Source: Acidobacteriota bacterium (lineage in GTDB: Bacteria > Acidobacteriota > Holophagae > Acanthopleuribacterales > Acanthopleuribacteraceae). From it: 64,000 nucleotides of DNA. Of this stretch, positions 9,402 through 18,067 are shown piece after piece; position 1 is the stretch's first letter; each line of letters opens with the position of its first letter. A model generated the notes under the pieces. That model ran no database searches. It saw only the letters and a program-made list of their open reading frames with translations, and had not been told where the DNA came from. A program made the position numbers and the translations under genes. The DNA is taken from positions 1-64,000 of the forward strand of contig JASJCB010000002.1 of NCBI GenBank assembly GCA_030066195.1. Direction: 5' to 3'.

Positions 9402-10586
9402 ATGGTGAACCACCCGGACCACAACCAGGTCCTCTGCCCCAAATGCGATAAAGGCAATCCGGCCGGTTCTACCACCTGTGCGTTCTGCAGCATTATCTTT
9501 GCCCGCTACCGGCCCGATCGACCCAAGCCTCGCGTCAAACCGCGGCGCGGAACGGCGCCCTTGGGGTTGTTCGCCATGAGCCGCACCGCCCGCTTCCTCA
9601 GTCGCCTGGCGCGAACCGTCGGCGCGGGCATCCCCCTACAACAAGCCCTGCGCCAATCCTCGGGCAACGAAAAACTGCCGGTGCAACAGATCACCCGGTT
9701 CCTGGACACGGGCGCCGGTTTGACCGATGCCTGCGCCCGCTCCGGTATCGTCTGGCCCGCCTACGTCTGGGCGCATTTGGAGGCCGGCGAGCGATCCGGC
9801 CGCCTACCCGAAATGCTCGAATCCCTTGCCGACGAGATCATGGCCCGGCGCAAACGTATCCTGGCTCAAATCTTCAATTGGCGCACCATCTGGTTCGCCC
9901 TGATCATCATCGGGGGGACCGTCACTCTGGCTTTGACCGAAACCATCCGCAACTTGTCAGCCGAGCGCGTACAGGAGGGCACCGAAAGCGTGCTGGCCGG
10001 TCTTGCGCTGGGAACGGTCACGCGCATATTTCTCTTCGGCGGATCGGCATCGGCCCTGGTGCTCGGCTTCCTGTGGTTCCAACTGAAAGGCAAGTACCTA
10101 CTGACCCAACGCTTTCCCAGGATCGAGGAGGCGCGTCTACGCCTGCCCCTGTTCGGCGATATCCTCAGAGGCGAAACCCTTGCTCGTTATCTGACCCTGT
10201 TGGGTCGCATGCTGGGCGCCGGGTTACCGCTTCCCGAATCCCTGGACCTGGCCCGAGCCGATATCGAATTCCCCAATTGGCAAAAGTCCTTTCGCAAGAT
10301 TCAAGAAGCCGTCCTGGCCGGAAATACTCTCTCCCGGGGTATGGCCGCTGTCCCCCACATGCCCGCGGATCTGATTGCCGAGATCGAGGTAGGGGAGACT
10401 ACGGGCGATCTGGCCGAGGGCATGGAGCGTTACGCCGACCTGATGCGCGAAAACCTGGCTCGCCTACATCAAACCGCCGGATGGGTGACAGGCGCCGCCC
10501 TGGTCGGCTTCGGATTTCTGGTGGGTCTCCTTATTCTACTGCGGGGCATGACCTCTTGGATCGAGCTCTATGAGCGGGTTTTGTAA
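9402..10586 (+). CDS. zinc-ribbon / type II secretion F-domain fusion (GspF/PilC-like)
   Basis: A 394-residue inner-membrane protein with two parts. Residues about 8-33 form a four-cysteine ribbon (CPKCDKGNPAGSTTC then CxxC, followed by IIFARYR), a pattern typical of small zinc-ribbon proteins. The rest is PilC/GspF-like, with two copies of the T2SF motif: VGAGIPLQQAL with HLEAGERSGRLPEML, and MLGAGLPLPESL with EIEVGETTGDLAEGM. Each is followed by a long hydrophobic segment. GspF/PilC proteins are platforms of type II secretion or type IV pilus machines, but no ATPase, secretin or pilin gene is nearby. The ATG at 9402 has GGAGG very close (3 bases); the GTG at 9405 gives better spacing and could be the true start. 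Confidence 0.8.
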   Translation: MVNHPDHNQVLCPKCDKGNPAGSTTCAFCSIIFARYRPDRPKPRVKPRRGTAPLGLFAMSRTARFLSRLARTVGAGIPLQQALRQSSGNEKLPVQQITRFLDTGAGLTDACARSGIVWPAYVWAHLEAGERSGRLPEMLESLADEIMARRKRILAQIFNWRTIWFALIIIGGTVTLALTETIRNLSAERVQEGTESVLAGLALGTVTRIFLFGGSASALVLGFLWFQLKGKYLLTQRFPRIEEARLRLPLFGDILRGETLARYLTLLGRMLGAGLPLPESLDLARADIEFPNWQKSFRKIQEAVLAGNTLSRGMAAVPHMPADLIAEIEVGETTGDLAEGMERYADLMRENLARLHQTAGWVTGAALVGFGFLVGLLILLRGMTSWIELYERVL

Positions 10587-10628
10587 CCCGAACCTTACCG
10601 AGCGTCAGCCGAGAAAGTCCGCTTAAGC

Positions 10629-10657
10629 TTGCTTCCAAGCGACTCGTCGACTAAAAT
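10629..10657 (+). promoter_or_regulatory. possible promoter of the cysteine desulfurase gene
   Basis: TTGCTT (10629-10634), a 17-base spacer and TAAAAT (10652-10657) lie 40 bases before the start codon. The -10 is good and the -35 poor. The inverted repeat described next overlaps its downstream half, as expected for a repressor site. Confidence 0.4.
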
Positions 10658-10678
10658 AGGACTTAAGAGGTCCTAATT
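10653..10678. promoter_or_regulatory. possible IscR/Rrf2-type operator
   Basis: TAGGAC (10657-10662), seven bases, then GTCCTA (10670-10675) form a perfect inverted repeat; the flanking A/T bases extend the symmetry to about eight of nine positions per arm. The layout (GAC-N7-GTC inside an A/T-flanked palindrome) resembles Rrf2/IscR-class operators, and the gene downstream encodes an Fe-S sulfur donor. No iscR gene is present in the window. Confidence 0.45.
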
Positions 10679-10695
10679 GGACCGGGAGTTCATTT

Positions 10696-11880
10696 ATGGG
10701 TCCGCAACTACCGATCTACCTGGACAATCAAGCCACCACACCGCTGGACGAACGGGTGCTGGACACCATGATGCCCTACCTGCGAGGCAGTTTCGGCAAC
10801 GCGGCTTCCACCGAACACAGGTTCGGCTGGGTCGCAGAGGAAGCGGTCAAACAAGCGCGGGAAATCACGGCCCGTTGTATCGGCGCCGAGAGTGGGCGCA
10901 ATATCATCTTCACTTCCGGCGCGACCGAGAGCAACAACCTGGCCATTTTGGGTGCGGCGCGGCAGTACGCGCGCAAGGGTCGTCATTTGATCACCGTGGT
11001 CACCGAACACAAGGCGGTGTTGGACCCCTGCCTGGCTTGGGAGGCAGAAGGTGGCAAGGTAACCCGTCTGGGCGTCGACCGGGACGGGCTGATCGACCTG
11101 AATGAACTGGACGAGGCCATTACAGAAGAGACGGTGCTGGTGTCCGTCATGGCCGCCAACAATGAAATCGGAGTGTTGCAGCCCATTGAGGACATTGGCA
11201 ACATGACCCGCGCTCACGGTGTTTTATTCCACACGGACGCCACTCAGGCAGTCGGTAAGATTCCCATTGATGTAGACAAGGCAAATATCGATCTTTTGTC
11301 TCTTTCGGCGCACAAGATCTACGGGCCCAAAGGGGCGGGCGCGCTGTACGTACGCCGCAAAAGACCCCGCGTTTCCCTGAAACCCCTACAATATGGAGGC
11401 GGTCACGAGCAGGGTATGCGCTCGGGCACCCTGAACGTACCCGGCATCGTGGGCCTCGGCGCCGCCCTGGAGCGGGCCTCGGAAACCATGGAAGAGGAAG
11501 CCGAGCGTCTGCGTTACCTAAGAGACCGGTTGCTGACCGGCGTCCGAGCGGGATTGGAGGGTGTCGAGGTCAACGGTCACCCGCAACAACGCCTGCCGGG
11601 TAACTTGAACCTGTACTTCCCGGGGGTTGCCCTGGAAAAACTAATCCGCGAGATCTATGCCGACATTGCGGTCTCCACCGGGGCAGCCTGCACTTCGGCA
11701 TCGCCGGAGCCGTCTCATGTGTTACTGGCCCTGGAGCCTGAAGGAAAGCGAGCCATGGCTTCGGTTCGCTTTGGAATCGGCCGCTTCAACACAACCGAGG
11801 AAATCGATTATGTGATCGAGCGCCTCACCCGGGCGAAAGCCTTGCGCTCCCTAGCCCGCCGACCCGTACCGTCCCTTTGA
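10696..11880 (+). CDS. cysteine desulfurase (IscS/NifS class)
   Basis: A PLP enzyme of 394 residues that removes sulfur from L-cysteine as an enzyme-bound persulfide for Fe-S cluster and thio-cofactor synthesis. The N-terminus has IYLDNQATTPLDERVLD, then FTSGATESNN and TEHKAVLDPC. The PLP lysine is K207 in SLSAHKIYGPKG. The persulfide cysteine is C332 in STGAACTSASPEPSHVL, in the longer active-site loop of class I (IscS/NifS) enzymes. No IscU scaffold or IscR follows; the next gene, 60 bases on, is an A-type carrier. A GAC/GTC palindrome before the gene suggests cluster-responsive control. Naming it iscS or nifS would go beyond the evidence. Confidence 0.95.
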   Translation: MGPQLPIYLDNQATTPLDERVLDTMMPYLRGSFGNAASTEHRFGWVAEEAVKQAREITARCIGAESGRNIIFTSGATESNNLAILGAARQYARKGRHLITVVTEHKAVLDPCLAWEAEGGKVTRLGVDRDGLIDLNELDEAITEETVLVSVMAANNEIGVLQPIEDIGNMTRAHGVLFHTDATQAVGKIPIDVDKANIDLLSLSAHKIYGPKGAGALYVRRKRPRVSLKPLQYGGGHEQGMRSGTLNVPGIVGLGAALERASETMEEEAERLRYLRDRLLTGVRAGLEGVEVNGHPQQRLPGNLNLYFPGVALEKLIREIYADIAVSTGAACTSASPEPSHVLLALEPEGKRAMASVRFGIGRFNTTEEIDYVIERLTRAKALRSLARRPVPSL

Positions 11881-11940
11881 GGGCAACGTTTTGCGGGTTT
11901 TTGCGGTATAATAAGAGACCAGAAAGAAGAGGAGGGTGAC

Positions 11941-12264
11941 ATGATCACCTTGACGGAAGCAGCACAATTGGAACTGAGTCGAATCCTAAGCCAGGAAGGT
12001 CAAGGCAAAACAGGTATCCGCCTGGGCGTGAAAGGCGGGGGCTGCTCCGGCTTCACCTACGTCATGGACTTTGCCGACGGGCCGCGTGAAAACGACAAGG
12101 TCTTCAACGCCGAGCGTACGCCTATCTATATCGATCCCAAGTCGTTGATGATGGTCCAGGGTATCGAAATCGACTACACCACCGATATGTTCAACCGTAG
12201 TTTCAAGTTCAGCAACCCGAATGCTACCGCCTCCTGCGGCTGCGGCACTTCATTCGCCGTTTAA
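11941..12264 (+). CDS. A-type iron-sulfur carrier (IscA/ErpA/HesB family)
   Basis: A 107-residue protein that carries or delivers Fe-S clusters to apo-enzymes. It keeps the three invariant cysteines of the family: C35 in GVKGGGCSGFTY, and C99 and C101 in the terminal SCGCGTSF. Length and motif spacing match IscA/ErpA exactly. A well-placed GGAGGG lies before the ATG, and TATAAT at 11907-11912 could give it a promoter of its own, although the 60-base distance also allows read-through from the cysteine desulfurase. Sequence alone does not separate ErpA from IscA or SufA. Confidence 0.93.
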   Translation: MITLTEAAQLELSRILSQEGQGKTGIRLGVKGGGCSGFTYVMDFADGPRENDKVFNAERTPIYIDPKSLMMVQGIEIDYTTDMFNRSFKFSNPNATASCGCGTSFAV

Positions 12265-12415
12265 GGTTTTTCGAAACTTTTTCAACGCAGACGCGGGTTT
12301 CGGCCCGGCTGATGCAGCGTGTCCCGGTTTTTCGTTTTGTGAGCCCGGTCACTCGGGTTAAGATGAATTACGCCCTCCCTTTGGGTTGAGGAGATTCAGG
12401 GCGTGGAAGGAAATC

Positions 12416-13300
12416 ATGACGGCTCTCTTTCTTTGTTGGCTGTTTTTCCAAGATGTCGAACTGATCGATGATGCCGATATCAAGGTTGATTACACCGAGA
12501 CGGTTACCATGGTCAATCTTCCCATCAAAATCCAGGCCGGCTCCGGCAAACCGGTCAAGGGCTTGCGCTTGGAAGACTTAAGGGTCATCGAGAATGGTGT
12601 CCAGGTAGAGCTTAACACGGTGCGCCGTGTGCAAACGCCGCTGACCATCCACTTTCTTTTCGACCTCAGCATCAGCAACGAGCGCAACCTGACTCACGCC
12701 CGGAGAGCGGTTCAGGAATACATCCAACGCATGAAACCGGGCGACCTGGCCAAGGTGAGCAAATTCAGCTCGAACTACCAACCCCTGACCGAATATACCG
12801 ATCGAAAAGAACTGCTGATCAACAAACTGAACCGCATGCAAGCCACGGGTTCCACTGCACTTTATGACGCCATGGCCGAGGCGCTGAGCGAAATGAAACA
12901 AATCTCGGGCTCCAGGTTGTTGGTGGTACTGAGCGACGGCTTCGACCTGATGAGCCGCACCGGTGAAAACGAATTGCGCAACTTGATCCGCAACGACGGC
13001 CTGCCGATCGTTTTTGTTTCCTTTTCCAACACCAAGAAGAAAGCGCCCTTGTTGGCGGCCCAGTTGAATTTCCTCAAGAGACTGGCCAGGGAGAGCGGCG
13101 GCGATGTGGTGCGCGGGATCGGACCGCATACTCGTGAATTGGCGAATGTCATCGGCAAACAACGCTACCGCTACCTGGTGCGCTTCGCTCCGCCGGGACC
13201 CGATAATTTGGATCAATGGCGCAGCCTGGATGTCCGCATTGCCGGTTGCAGCGACTGTCGTCTGGAATATAAACGAGCCTACACCTTAAAAAACAATTAA
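12416..13300 (+). CDS. VWFA-domain protein, acidobacterial type
   Basis: A 294-residue protein with a short hydrophobic N-terminus (MTALFLCWLFF), a beta-rich linker region (VNLPIKIQAGSGKPVKGL, DLRVIENG) and a von Willebrand A domain from about residue 75. The metal-ion-dependent adhesion site is intact: FDLSISN (DxSxS), the threonine of TGSTALYDAMAEAL and the aspartate in LSDGFD. This layout is abundant in Acidobacteriota as the VWFA-related family, probably exported and involved in protein contacts. I prefer the ATG at 12416 with GGAAGGA upstream; a TTG 30 bases earlier is possible but would put charged residues before the hydrophobic stretch. Partner and function are unknown. Confidence 0.8.
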   Translation: MTALFLCWLFFQDVELIDDADIKVDYTETVTMVNLPIKIQAGSGKPVKGLRLEDLRVIENGVQVELNTVRRVQTPLTIHFLFDLSISNERNLTHARRAVQEYIQRMKPGDLAKVSKFSSNYQPLTEYTDRKELLINKLNRMQATGSTALYDAMAEALSEMKQISGSRLLVVLSDGFDLMSRTGENELRNLIRNDGLPIVFVSFSNTKKKAPLLAAQLNFLKRLARESGGDVVRGIGPHTRELANVIGKQRYRYLVRFAPPGPDNLDQWRSLDVRIAGCSDCRLEYKRAYTLKNN

Positions 13301-13370
13301 AACGGCCTTAACTACCGCGAATCCCATGCTTGGACGCCGACAGAGCCCGGTTGGGTCGGGATTTTGGGGG

Positions 13371-13399
13371 TTGTGGGTTTGGTTTCGATGATTTATCAT
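13371..13399 (+). promoter_or_regulatory. probable aspS promoter
   Basis: TTGTGG (13371-13376), 17 bases, TATCAT (13394-13399). The implied leader of about 95 bases contains a hairpin with arms CCGGGCA and TGCCCGG (13447-13466), but no T-box features. Confidence 0.4.
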
Positions 13400-13501
13400 G
13401 GCCGGTTCCCCCAAGGGTAGACTGACGCTTTGCGCCGGTCAGGTTTCCGGGCACAGCGTTGCCCGGTCCGCATCCCCATTTTCAAGAAAGAGGTAGAGGC
13501 T

Positions 13502-15298
13502 ATGCTGGATCATCTTAGCGACCTGAAACGAACACATCACTGTGGCGCCCTTAATAATAACCATATCGGTGATGATGTTCTCTTGATGGGTTGGGTTTCC
13601 AAGCGCCGCGACCTCGGATCCATTACTTTTCTGGACATCCGAGACCGTTGGGGCGTGACCCAACTGGTACTGAATCCGGATTTCCAGGCGGATGCACACA
13701 CAAAGGCCAAAGAAATTCGCTCCGAATACGTGGTTGCCGTGAAAGGCGAGGTACGCGCCCGCGAAGAGCGCAATATCAACAAGCGCCTGGCTACCGGCCA
13801 AATCGAAGTTTTTGTCCGTGAGCTGATGATTCTCAATACTTCCTCAACGCCGCCCTTCCCCGTGGAAAACGACATCCAGGACGTGGGCGAGGAACTACGC
13901 CTGAAACACCGCTACCTGGACCTGCGCCGTCCGGTGATGCAACAGAACTTCGTCCTGCGTCACAAGGTGGCCATGGCCGTGCGCCGCTACCTGGACAGCC
14001 AGGAGTTTTTGGAACTGGAAACGCCCATCTTGACAAAGTCCACACCGGAGGGCGCGCGCGATTACCTGGTTCCCAGCCGCGTTCACAAGGGCAACTTCTA
14101 TGCCCTGCCCCAGTCGCCCCAGATCTTCAAGCAGTTGTTCATGGTCAGCGGTTTCGAGCGCTACTTTCAAATTACCCGCTGCTTCCGTGACGAGGACCTT
14201 CGCGCCGACCGCCAGCCCGAATTCACCCAGATCGACCTGGAGATGTCGTTTGTTCAGGCCGAAGACGTTTGGGACCTGGTCGAGGGCATGATGGTTGAAG
14301 TGATGGCCCAAATCGGCGTGGAGGCTCCCCGACCTTTCCAACGCATGCCCTACAGCGAAGCCATGGACAAATACGGCACCGACAAGCCCGACCTGCGTTA
14401 CGAAATGGAACTGATCGACTTCAGCGACGACGTCAGGGAAAGCAGTTTCAAGGTATTTACCGATTGCGTAGAGCACGGCGGTCGCGTGAAGGCGGTTTGC
14501 GCCCCCGGCGCGGCGGGTCGTTCGCGTAAGGAAATCGAGAAGTTGGAGACCTGGCTGAAGAAAGATTTCGGCATTCGCGGCCTCGCCTGGTTGAAGAAAA
14601 CCGAGGACGGCATCAGCGGTCCTATTAAAAAGGTACTGGGCGAAGAGATGTGCGCCTCTCTGTTTGAAAAGGCGGATGGAGAAGCCGGTTCCCTGATGTT
14701 GTTCGTGGCGGACACCCGCGAACGCGCCAACCAGTCTCTGGGCGCTCTTCGCTGCCGCCTGGCCGAGGAACTGGGTATGGTGGATGAAAACAGCTTCCGC
14801 TTTCTCTGGGTCACCGAATTTCCGCTACTGGAGCATGACCACGAGGCAGAACGCTTCGTAGCGCTGCACCATCCGTTTACTTCGCCGTTGGACGAGGACC
14901 TGGACAAACTGGAAAGCGACCCGGACGATGTGCGCGCCAAGGCCTACGACCTGGTGCTGAACGGCTACGAAATCGGCGGCGGTTCGATCAGAATCCACCG
15001 CCGCGACGTGCAGAACGCCATGTTCTCGGCGCTCGGCTTGGACAAGGAGGAGGCGGAGGAAAAATTCGGCTTCCTGCTCAACGCGCTGAGTTACGGCGCT
15101 CCGCCCCACGGCGGTATCGCATTGGGCCTGGACCGTATCGTTATGATCATGGCGCGCGAGAAATCATTGCGAAGCGTCATCGCCTTCCCCAAAACCACCA
15201 ACGCCACCTGCCTGATGACCGAAACCCCGGGCCCGGTAGCGGTCAACCAGTTGGTGGAACTGGGCGTCAACATCATGCGCAAGAAGGAAAAGGAATAG
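13502..15298 (+). CDS. aspS: aspartyl-tRNA synthetase
   Basis: A class IIb synthetase of 598 residues charging tRNA-Asp (or tRNA-Asp and tRNA-Asn if non-discriminating). The domain order is the bacterial one: an OB-fold anticodon domain with MGWVSKRRDLGSITFLDIRD, motif 1 around RHKVAMAVRRYLDSQEFLE, motif 2 as ITRCFRDEDLRADRQPEFTQ, the bacterial GAD insertion around residues 290-410, and motif 3 as GIALGLDRIVMIMA. The frame stays open upstream to 13430, but the ATG at 13502 with AGAGG before it gives the conserved N-terminus. A promoter at 13371 and a terminator right after the stop make it a single-gene unit. Confidence 0.97.
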   Translation: MLDHLSDLKRTHHCGALNNNHIGDDVLLMGWVSKRRDLGSITFLDIRDRWGVTQLVLNPDFQADAHTKAKEIRSEYVVAVKGEVRAREERNINKRLATGQIEVFVRELMILNTSSTPPFPVENDIQDVGEELRLKHRYLDLRRPVMQQNFVLRHKVAMAVRRYLDSQEFLELETPILTKSTPEGARDYLVPSRVHKGNFYALPQSPQIFKQLFMVSGFERYFQITRCFRDEDLRADRQPEFTQIDLEMSFVQAEDVWDLVEGMMVEVMAQIGVEAPRPFQRMPYSEAMDKYGTDKPDLRYEMELIDFSDDVRESSFKVFTDCVEHGGRVKAVCAPGAAGRSRKEIEKLETWLKKDFGIRGLAWLKKTEDGISGPIKKVLGEEMCASLFEKADGEAGSLMLFVADTRERANQSLGALRCRLAEELGMVDENSFRFLWVTEFPLLEHDHEAERFVALHHPFTSPLDEDLDKLESDPDDVRAKAYDLVLNGYEIGGGSIRIHRRDVQNAMFSALGLDKEEAEEKFGFLLNALSYGAPPHGGIALGLDRIVMIMAREKSLRSVIAFPKTTNATCLMTETPGPVAVNQLVELGVNIMRKKEKE

Positions 15299-15311
15299 AC
15301 TCCTCAATAAA

Positions 15312-15342
15312 GCCGCATCGGCATGCCCGATGCGGCTTTTTT
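15312..15342 (+). terminator. Rho-independent terminator after aspS
   Basis: GCCGCATCGG (15312-15321), a five-base loop, CCGATGCGGC (15327-15336), then TTTTTT. A perfect 10-bp stem, 13 bases after the stop codon. Confidence 0.9.
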
Positions 15343-15442
15343 ACGTGACATATCCGAATTCAGAGATTATCTTTCATGATGACGCCTACAAGTAGGCGCG
15401 TGTGGTCCGGTCCTCTGCCTTTCCCTGATCCGAAAATTTCTC

Positions 15443-15471
15443 GTGACTTAACGACTTCCAGGCCCTATATT
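15443..15471 (+). promoter_or_regulatory. promoter of the 47-residue peptide gene
   Basis: GTGACT (15443-15448), a 17-base spacer and TATATT (15466-15471). An inverted repeat GGCCCT/AGGGCC (15461-15485) spans the -10 and probable start site and could be an operator. Confidence 0.45.
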
Positions 15472-15509
15472 GTGGATAGAGGGCCTGTTACAGGGTCACA
15501 GAGGTAAGC

Positions 15510-15653
15510 ATGAAAGCAATAGAAATCCTGAAAAACGATGATGCCCTGTCAAAGTTTCTGAGCGAACTTGAAAAATATGGTGTTGAAGTCACGCCTAAAG
15601 ATGAACTCTACGGTGGTGCGGGCGGCGACTCCAAATCAGGTATGGGTTTTTAA
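15510..15653 (+). CDS. small peptide gene, 47 residues, Gly-rich C-terminus
   Basis: An open frame of 48 codons with GAGG five bases before the ATG and its own promoter-like sequence. The product starts with an amphipathic helical stretch (MKAIEILKNDDALSKFLSEL), continues with EKYGVEVTPKDELYGG and ends with a short Gly/Ser-rich tail AGGDSKSGMGF. A helical, acidic leader followed by Gly-Gly and a small-residue tail is the general look of a ribosomally made peptide precursor with a double-glycine leader, but no modification or C39 peptidase gene is close, so this is only a suggestion. Its TAA overlaps the stop of the convergent metallophosphoesterase gene in the shared TTAA. Base composition is A+T-richer than in the flanking genes, as in that neighbour. 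Confidence 0.6.
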   Translation: MKAIEILKNDDALSKFLSELEKYGVEVTPKDELYGGAGGDSKSGMGF

Positions 15654-18043
15654 GTACTCAGTAATACCTGAAATTCCCGGGTATGATTTTCGGTATCGTG
15701 ATCTTTCAGATGATTCAAAAGTCGGCTCCAAGAAAGACGAATGCCTTCGGCTTGGACAGTATCGAGGGCATGAGAGATAAAGCCGCGGGCATGTTTGAGG
15801 TTCTGATCCGGTTCTTGCCCGTGTATGGCCAGTCCGGTGGCAGCTACTCCCTGAACAAAGCGTGGTTTCCATAAATCAGGTGTAACTTTCAACAGTGAGC
15901 CGGCCATGGTCATTGCCTTTCGATAGGACTCTATCGCATCGGTTCTTTTTCCAGCTTTTGTTTGAATCAAACCTGCAATCAGGGCATCGAAGTGACTTTC
16001 CAAGGGAAAATCATGGCGCCGAGCCATGCCGATTTGGAAGGCGGCTCTCTGAATTTCACCGTTTTCCAATTGAATCAGAGCCATTGTCTTGTGCGCCAAA
16101 TTTCGTAAGGTCGCCGACTTGACTTCATCCGCCAGATTGAGAGCCGCCTCGGCCTGTTCTAAAGCATCATCGTTCCTTCCTTGTAGGATCAAGACATTGC
16201 TTATTTCAGACAATCCGTTTACTTGCCAGCGGAGATCTCCGATCTGCCGACTTAAATCAAGGCCGTTTTGAAGAAACTTGGTCGCTTTATCGAAATTACC
16301 TAATGAGTAATGAAGCTTTCCGAATTGAATCAGTTTCCAGTGTTTGCCTGACTCATGTTCACCCAACTTTTCATCCATCTTCAAAGATCCCCGGTAGAGT
16401 GCATGGGCTTTAAGAAATTTCCCGATATGGAGGTGGCAATATCCCAAGTTGGCAAGCGAATAGCTCATTTCCTTGATATTTCCCGATTTGTAATCAAGAT
16501 CGAAGGCCTTCTGATAAAGGGCAATCGCCCTACCGAGATTCCCACTCAAGCGCTCGATGGCTCCCAATTCCCCCAGGTTGATCGATTGAGCGGGACCACG
16601 TTGAAAGGTCTTATTGATTTCAAGGGCCTCTTCATGTAGAGACCTTGCTTCTTTCAATTGCCCCAAGCCCAAATAGGCTGAAGCCAGTAGGCCTTTCGCA
16701 ATTCCTTTATCCCAATCGAAACCAAGACTGCTTACACTACTTTGGTATTCTTCAAACCAGGTCATCGCAATTTGAAATTTTCCCAGTTTGCGATAGGCCA
16801 AACCGAGGATGCGTGAGTTATTTGCCCGATCGGTCTCGTTACCCAATTTTTCTAAAAGTGCTTCCCGTAGTTCTATGACCTTTTTGGCCTTTCCCCAGGG
16901 AAAAAGGTACAGTTCATCGATGGCTTGAATAAGCTGCACGGCAGCATCATAGCGTCCAACTCTCATCTCATGGTCGATCTGATCCAAAACGGGAGCGAGG
17001 TCACTTAAATTTCGCCAGGGCGGCCTGACCTTGCGTACCGCGGGCATCGGTTTTCTGCCGGGTAGCGGCAATTGCCATCGGTTTGTCTCGTCAATGCGGT
17101 ATTTTTCGGGAAAAGCCGCGGCGTCCCAGCACCATCTCTGTTGTCTTGCGATCCAGTGAAAAGGTTCGATGATCAGCATCCCGGTCTCGATATTCAATGT
17201 GTACCACTGAAAACCATTGACCCAACGCTCATCCTCTCGGGCTTGAAAGATGGATCCGGCGCCGATGACCAGGTAATGACCGTCATCGCCGCCGTCTTCC
17301 AGACGTACATCGGTTTGATGGGTGTGACCGTGAAGATAGAGTACCCGGCTGTCGCCGAATAGCTTTCGAACATGCGTTGCCTGTTGATCCGTCCACCAAT
17401 CCGGTGGATGATGTCCCAATACAATCCGAATATCCACATCATCCAGCTTTTCCAGGCCGGCCTTGAGCAGGGATTTACCGGGCCCCAGTTTGTGTCGGTC
17501 TTCGTCACCTCGGGATAACCAAGCAGTATTGAGTAGCAAAATGCCAATTTTAATGCCGTCGATATTGAGGATATGGTCAAAGCAACCTCGTTCCTCAAAA
17601 AGCCAGTCGGTTGGTGTCGTTTTTTTAAACGGTGCTGTCAGATAGGCACCGAAGCGATCTTTTAACAGCCTGCGCTCTCCCAAGCCCTGTGAATTGGGAT
17701 CGAAAAAATGGGGTGCGTTTTCTAAGGCATCGTAGCGACAGGCGGACTGCGCTTTTTGTCGATCAACGTCATGATTGCCCGGTACCAGAAACAAGCGGTC
17801 GCGCCATGCTCCGTCGTTGGGTAACACAGCTTGAAGCCCCTCCCAGAATAATGCGTACTCGTCAGGCCGTCCTTTGTTTGCGATATCCCCGGTAATAAGG
17901 ATAAGATCCAATCGTCCTCTGGAGGACGATTGCTTGGCAATATGTTTCCCCAATTCTCGCAAGGTCTCTTCTTGACCCTGCGGGTCCTTTCCCATATGAA
18001 AATCAGAAAGATGTAATACGTGCAAGGGTCTCAATGCATTCAT
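15650..18043 (-). CDS. calcineurin-type metallophosphoesterase with C-terminal TPR array
   Basis: A 797-residue soluble protein. Residues 1 to about 300 carry the complete metallophosphoesterase set: HVLHLSDFHMG, ILITGDIAN, LVPGNHDVD, IVLGHHPPDWW and LYLHGHTHQTDVR. From about residue 380 to the end there are repeated helical pairs typical of TPRs (for example SRILGLAYRKLGKFQIAMTW and ANLGYCHLHIGKFLKAHALY). The catalytic domain should hydrolyse phosphoesters, and the TPRs probably bind a protein partner. The start at 18043 follows a TATAAT on the same strand by about 20 bases; the open frame extends upstream to 18256, beyond that promoter. The gene is visibly A+T-richer than its neighbours and isolated in function, which suggests horizontal acquisition. 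Substrate and role are unknown. Confidence 0.85.
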   Translation of the reverse strand: MNALRPLHVLHLSDFHMGKDPQGQEETLRELGKHIAKQSSSRGRLDLILITGDIANKGRPDEYALFWEGLQAVLPNDGAWRDRLFLVPGNHDVDRQKAQSACRYDALENAPHFFDPNSQGLGERRLLKDRFGAYLTAPFKKTTPTDWLFEERGCFDHILNIDGIKIGILLLNTAWLSRGDEDRHKLGPGKSLLKAGLEKLDDVDIRIVLGHHPPDWWTDQQATHVRKLFGDSRVLYLHGHTHQTDVRLEDGGDDGHYLVIGAGSIFQAREDERWVNGFQWYTLNIETGMLIIEPFHWIARQQRWCWDAAAFPEKYRIDETNRWQLPLPGRKPMPAVRKVRPPWRNLSDLAPVLDQIDHEMRVGRYDAAVQLIQAIDELYLFPWGKAKKVIELREALLEKLGNETDRANNSRILGLAYRKLGKFQIAMTWFEEYQSSVSSLGFDWDKGIAKGLLASAYLGLGQLKEARSLHEEALEINKTFQRGPAQSINLGELGAIERLSGNLGRAIALYQKAFDLDYKSGNIKEMSYSLANLGYCHLHIGKFLKAHALYRGSLKMDEKLGEHESGKHWKLIQFGKLHYSLGNFDKATKFLQNGLDLSRQIGDLRWQVNGLSEISNVLILQGRNDDALEQAEAALNLADEVKSATLRNLAHKTMALIQLENGEIQRAAFQIGMARRHDFPLESHFDALIAGLIQTKAGKRTDAIESYRKAMTMAGSLLKVTPDLWKPRFVQGVAATGLAIHGQEPDQNLKHARGFISHALDTVQAEGIRLSWSRLLNHLKDHDTENHTREFQVLLST

Positions 18044-18067
18044 CTCCGGGAGATTGAATATTCCCGC

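Noticed and set aside
13400..13501. T-box or other riboswitch in the aspS leader
   Set aside because: The leader is only about 95 bases, with one simple hairpin and no conserved T-box sequence or antiterminator.
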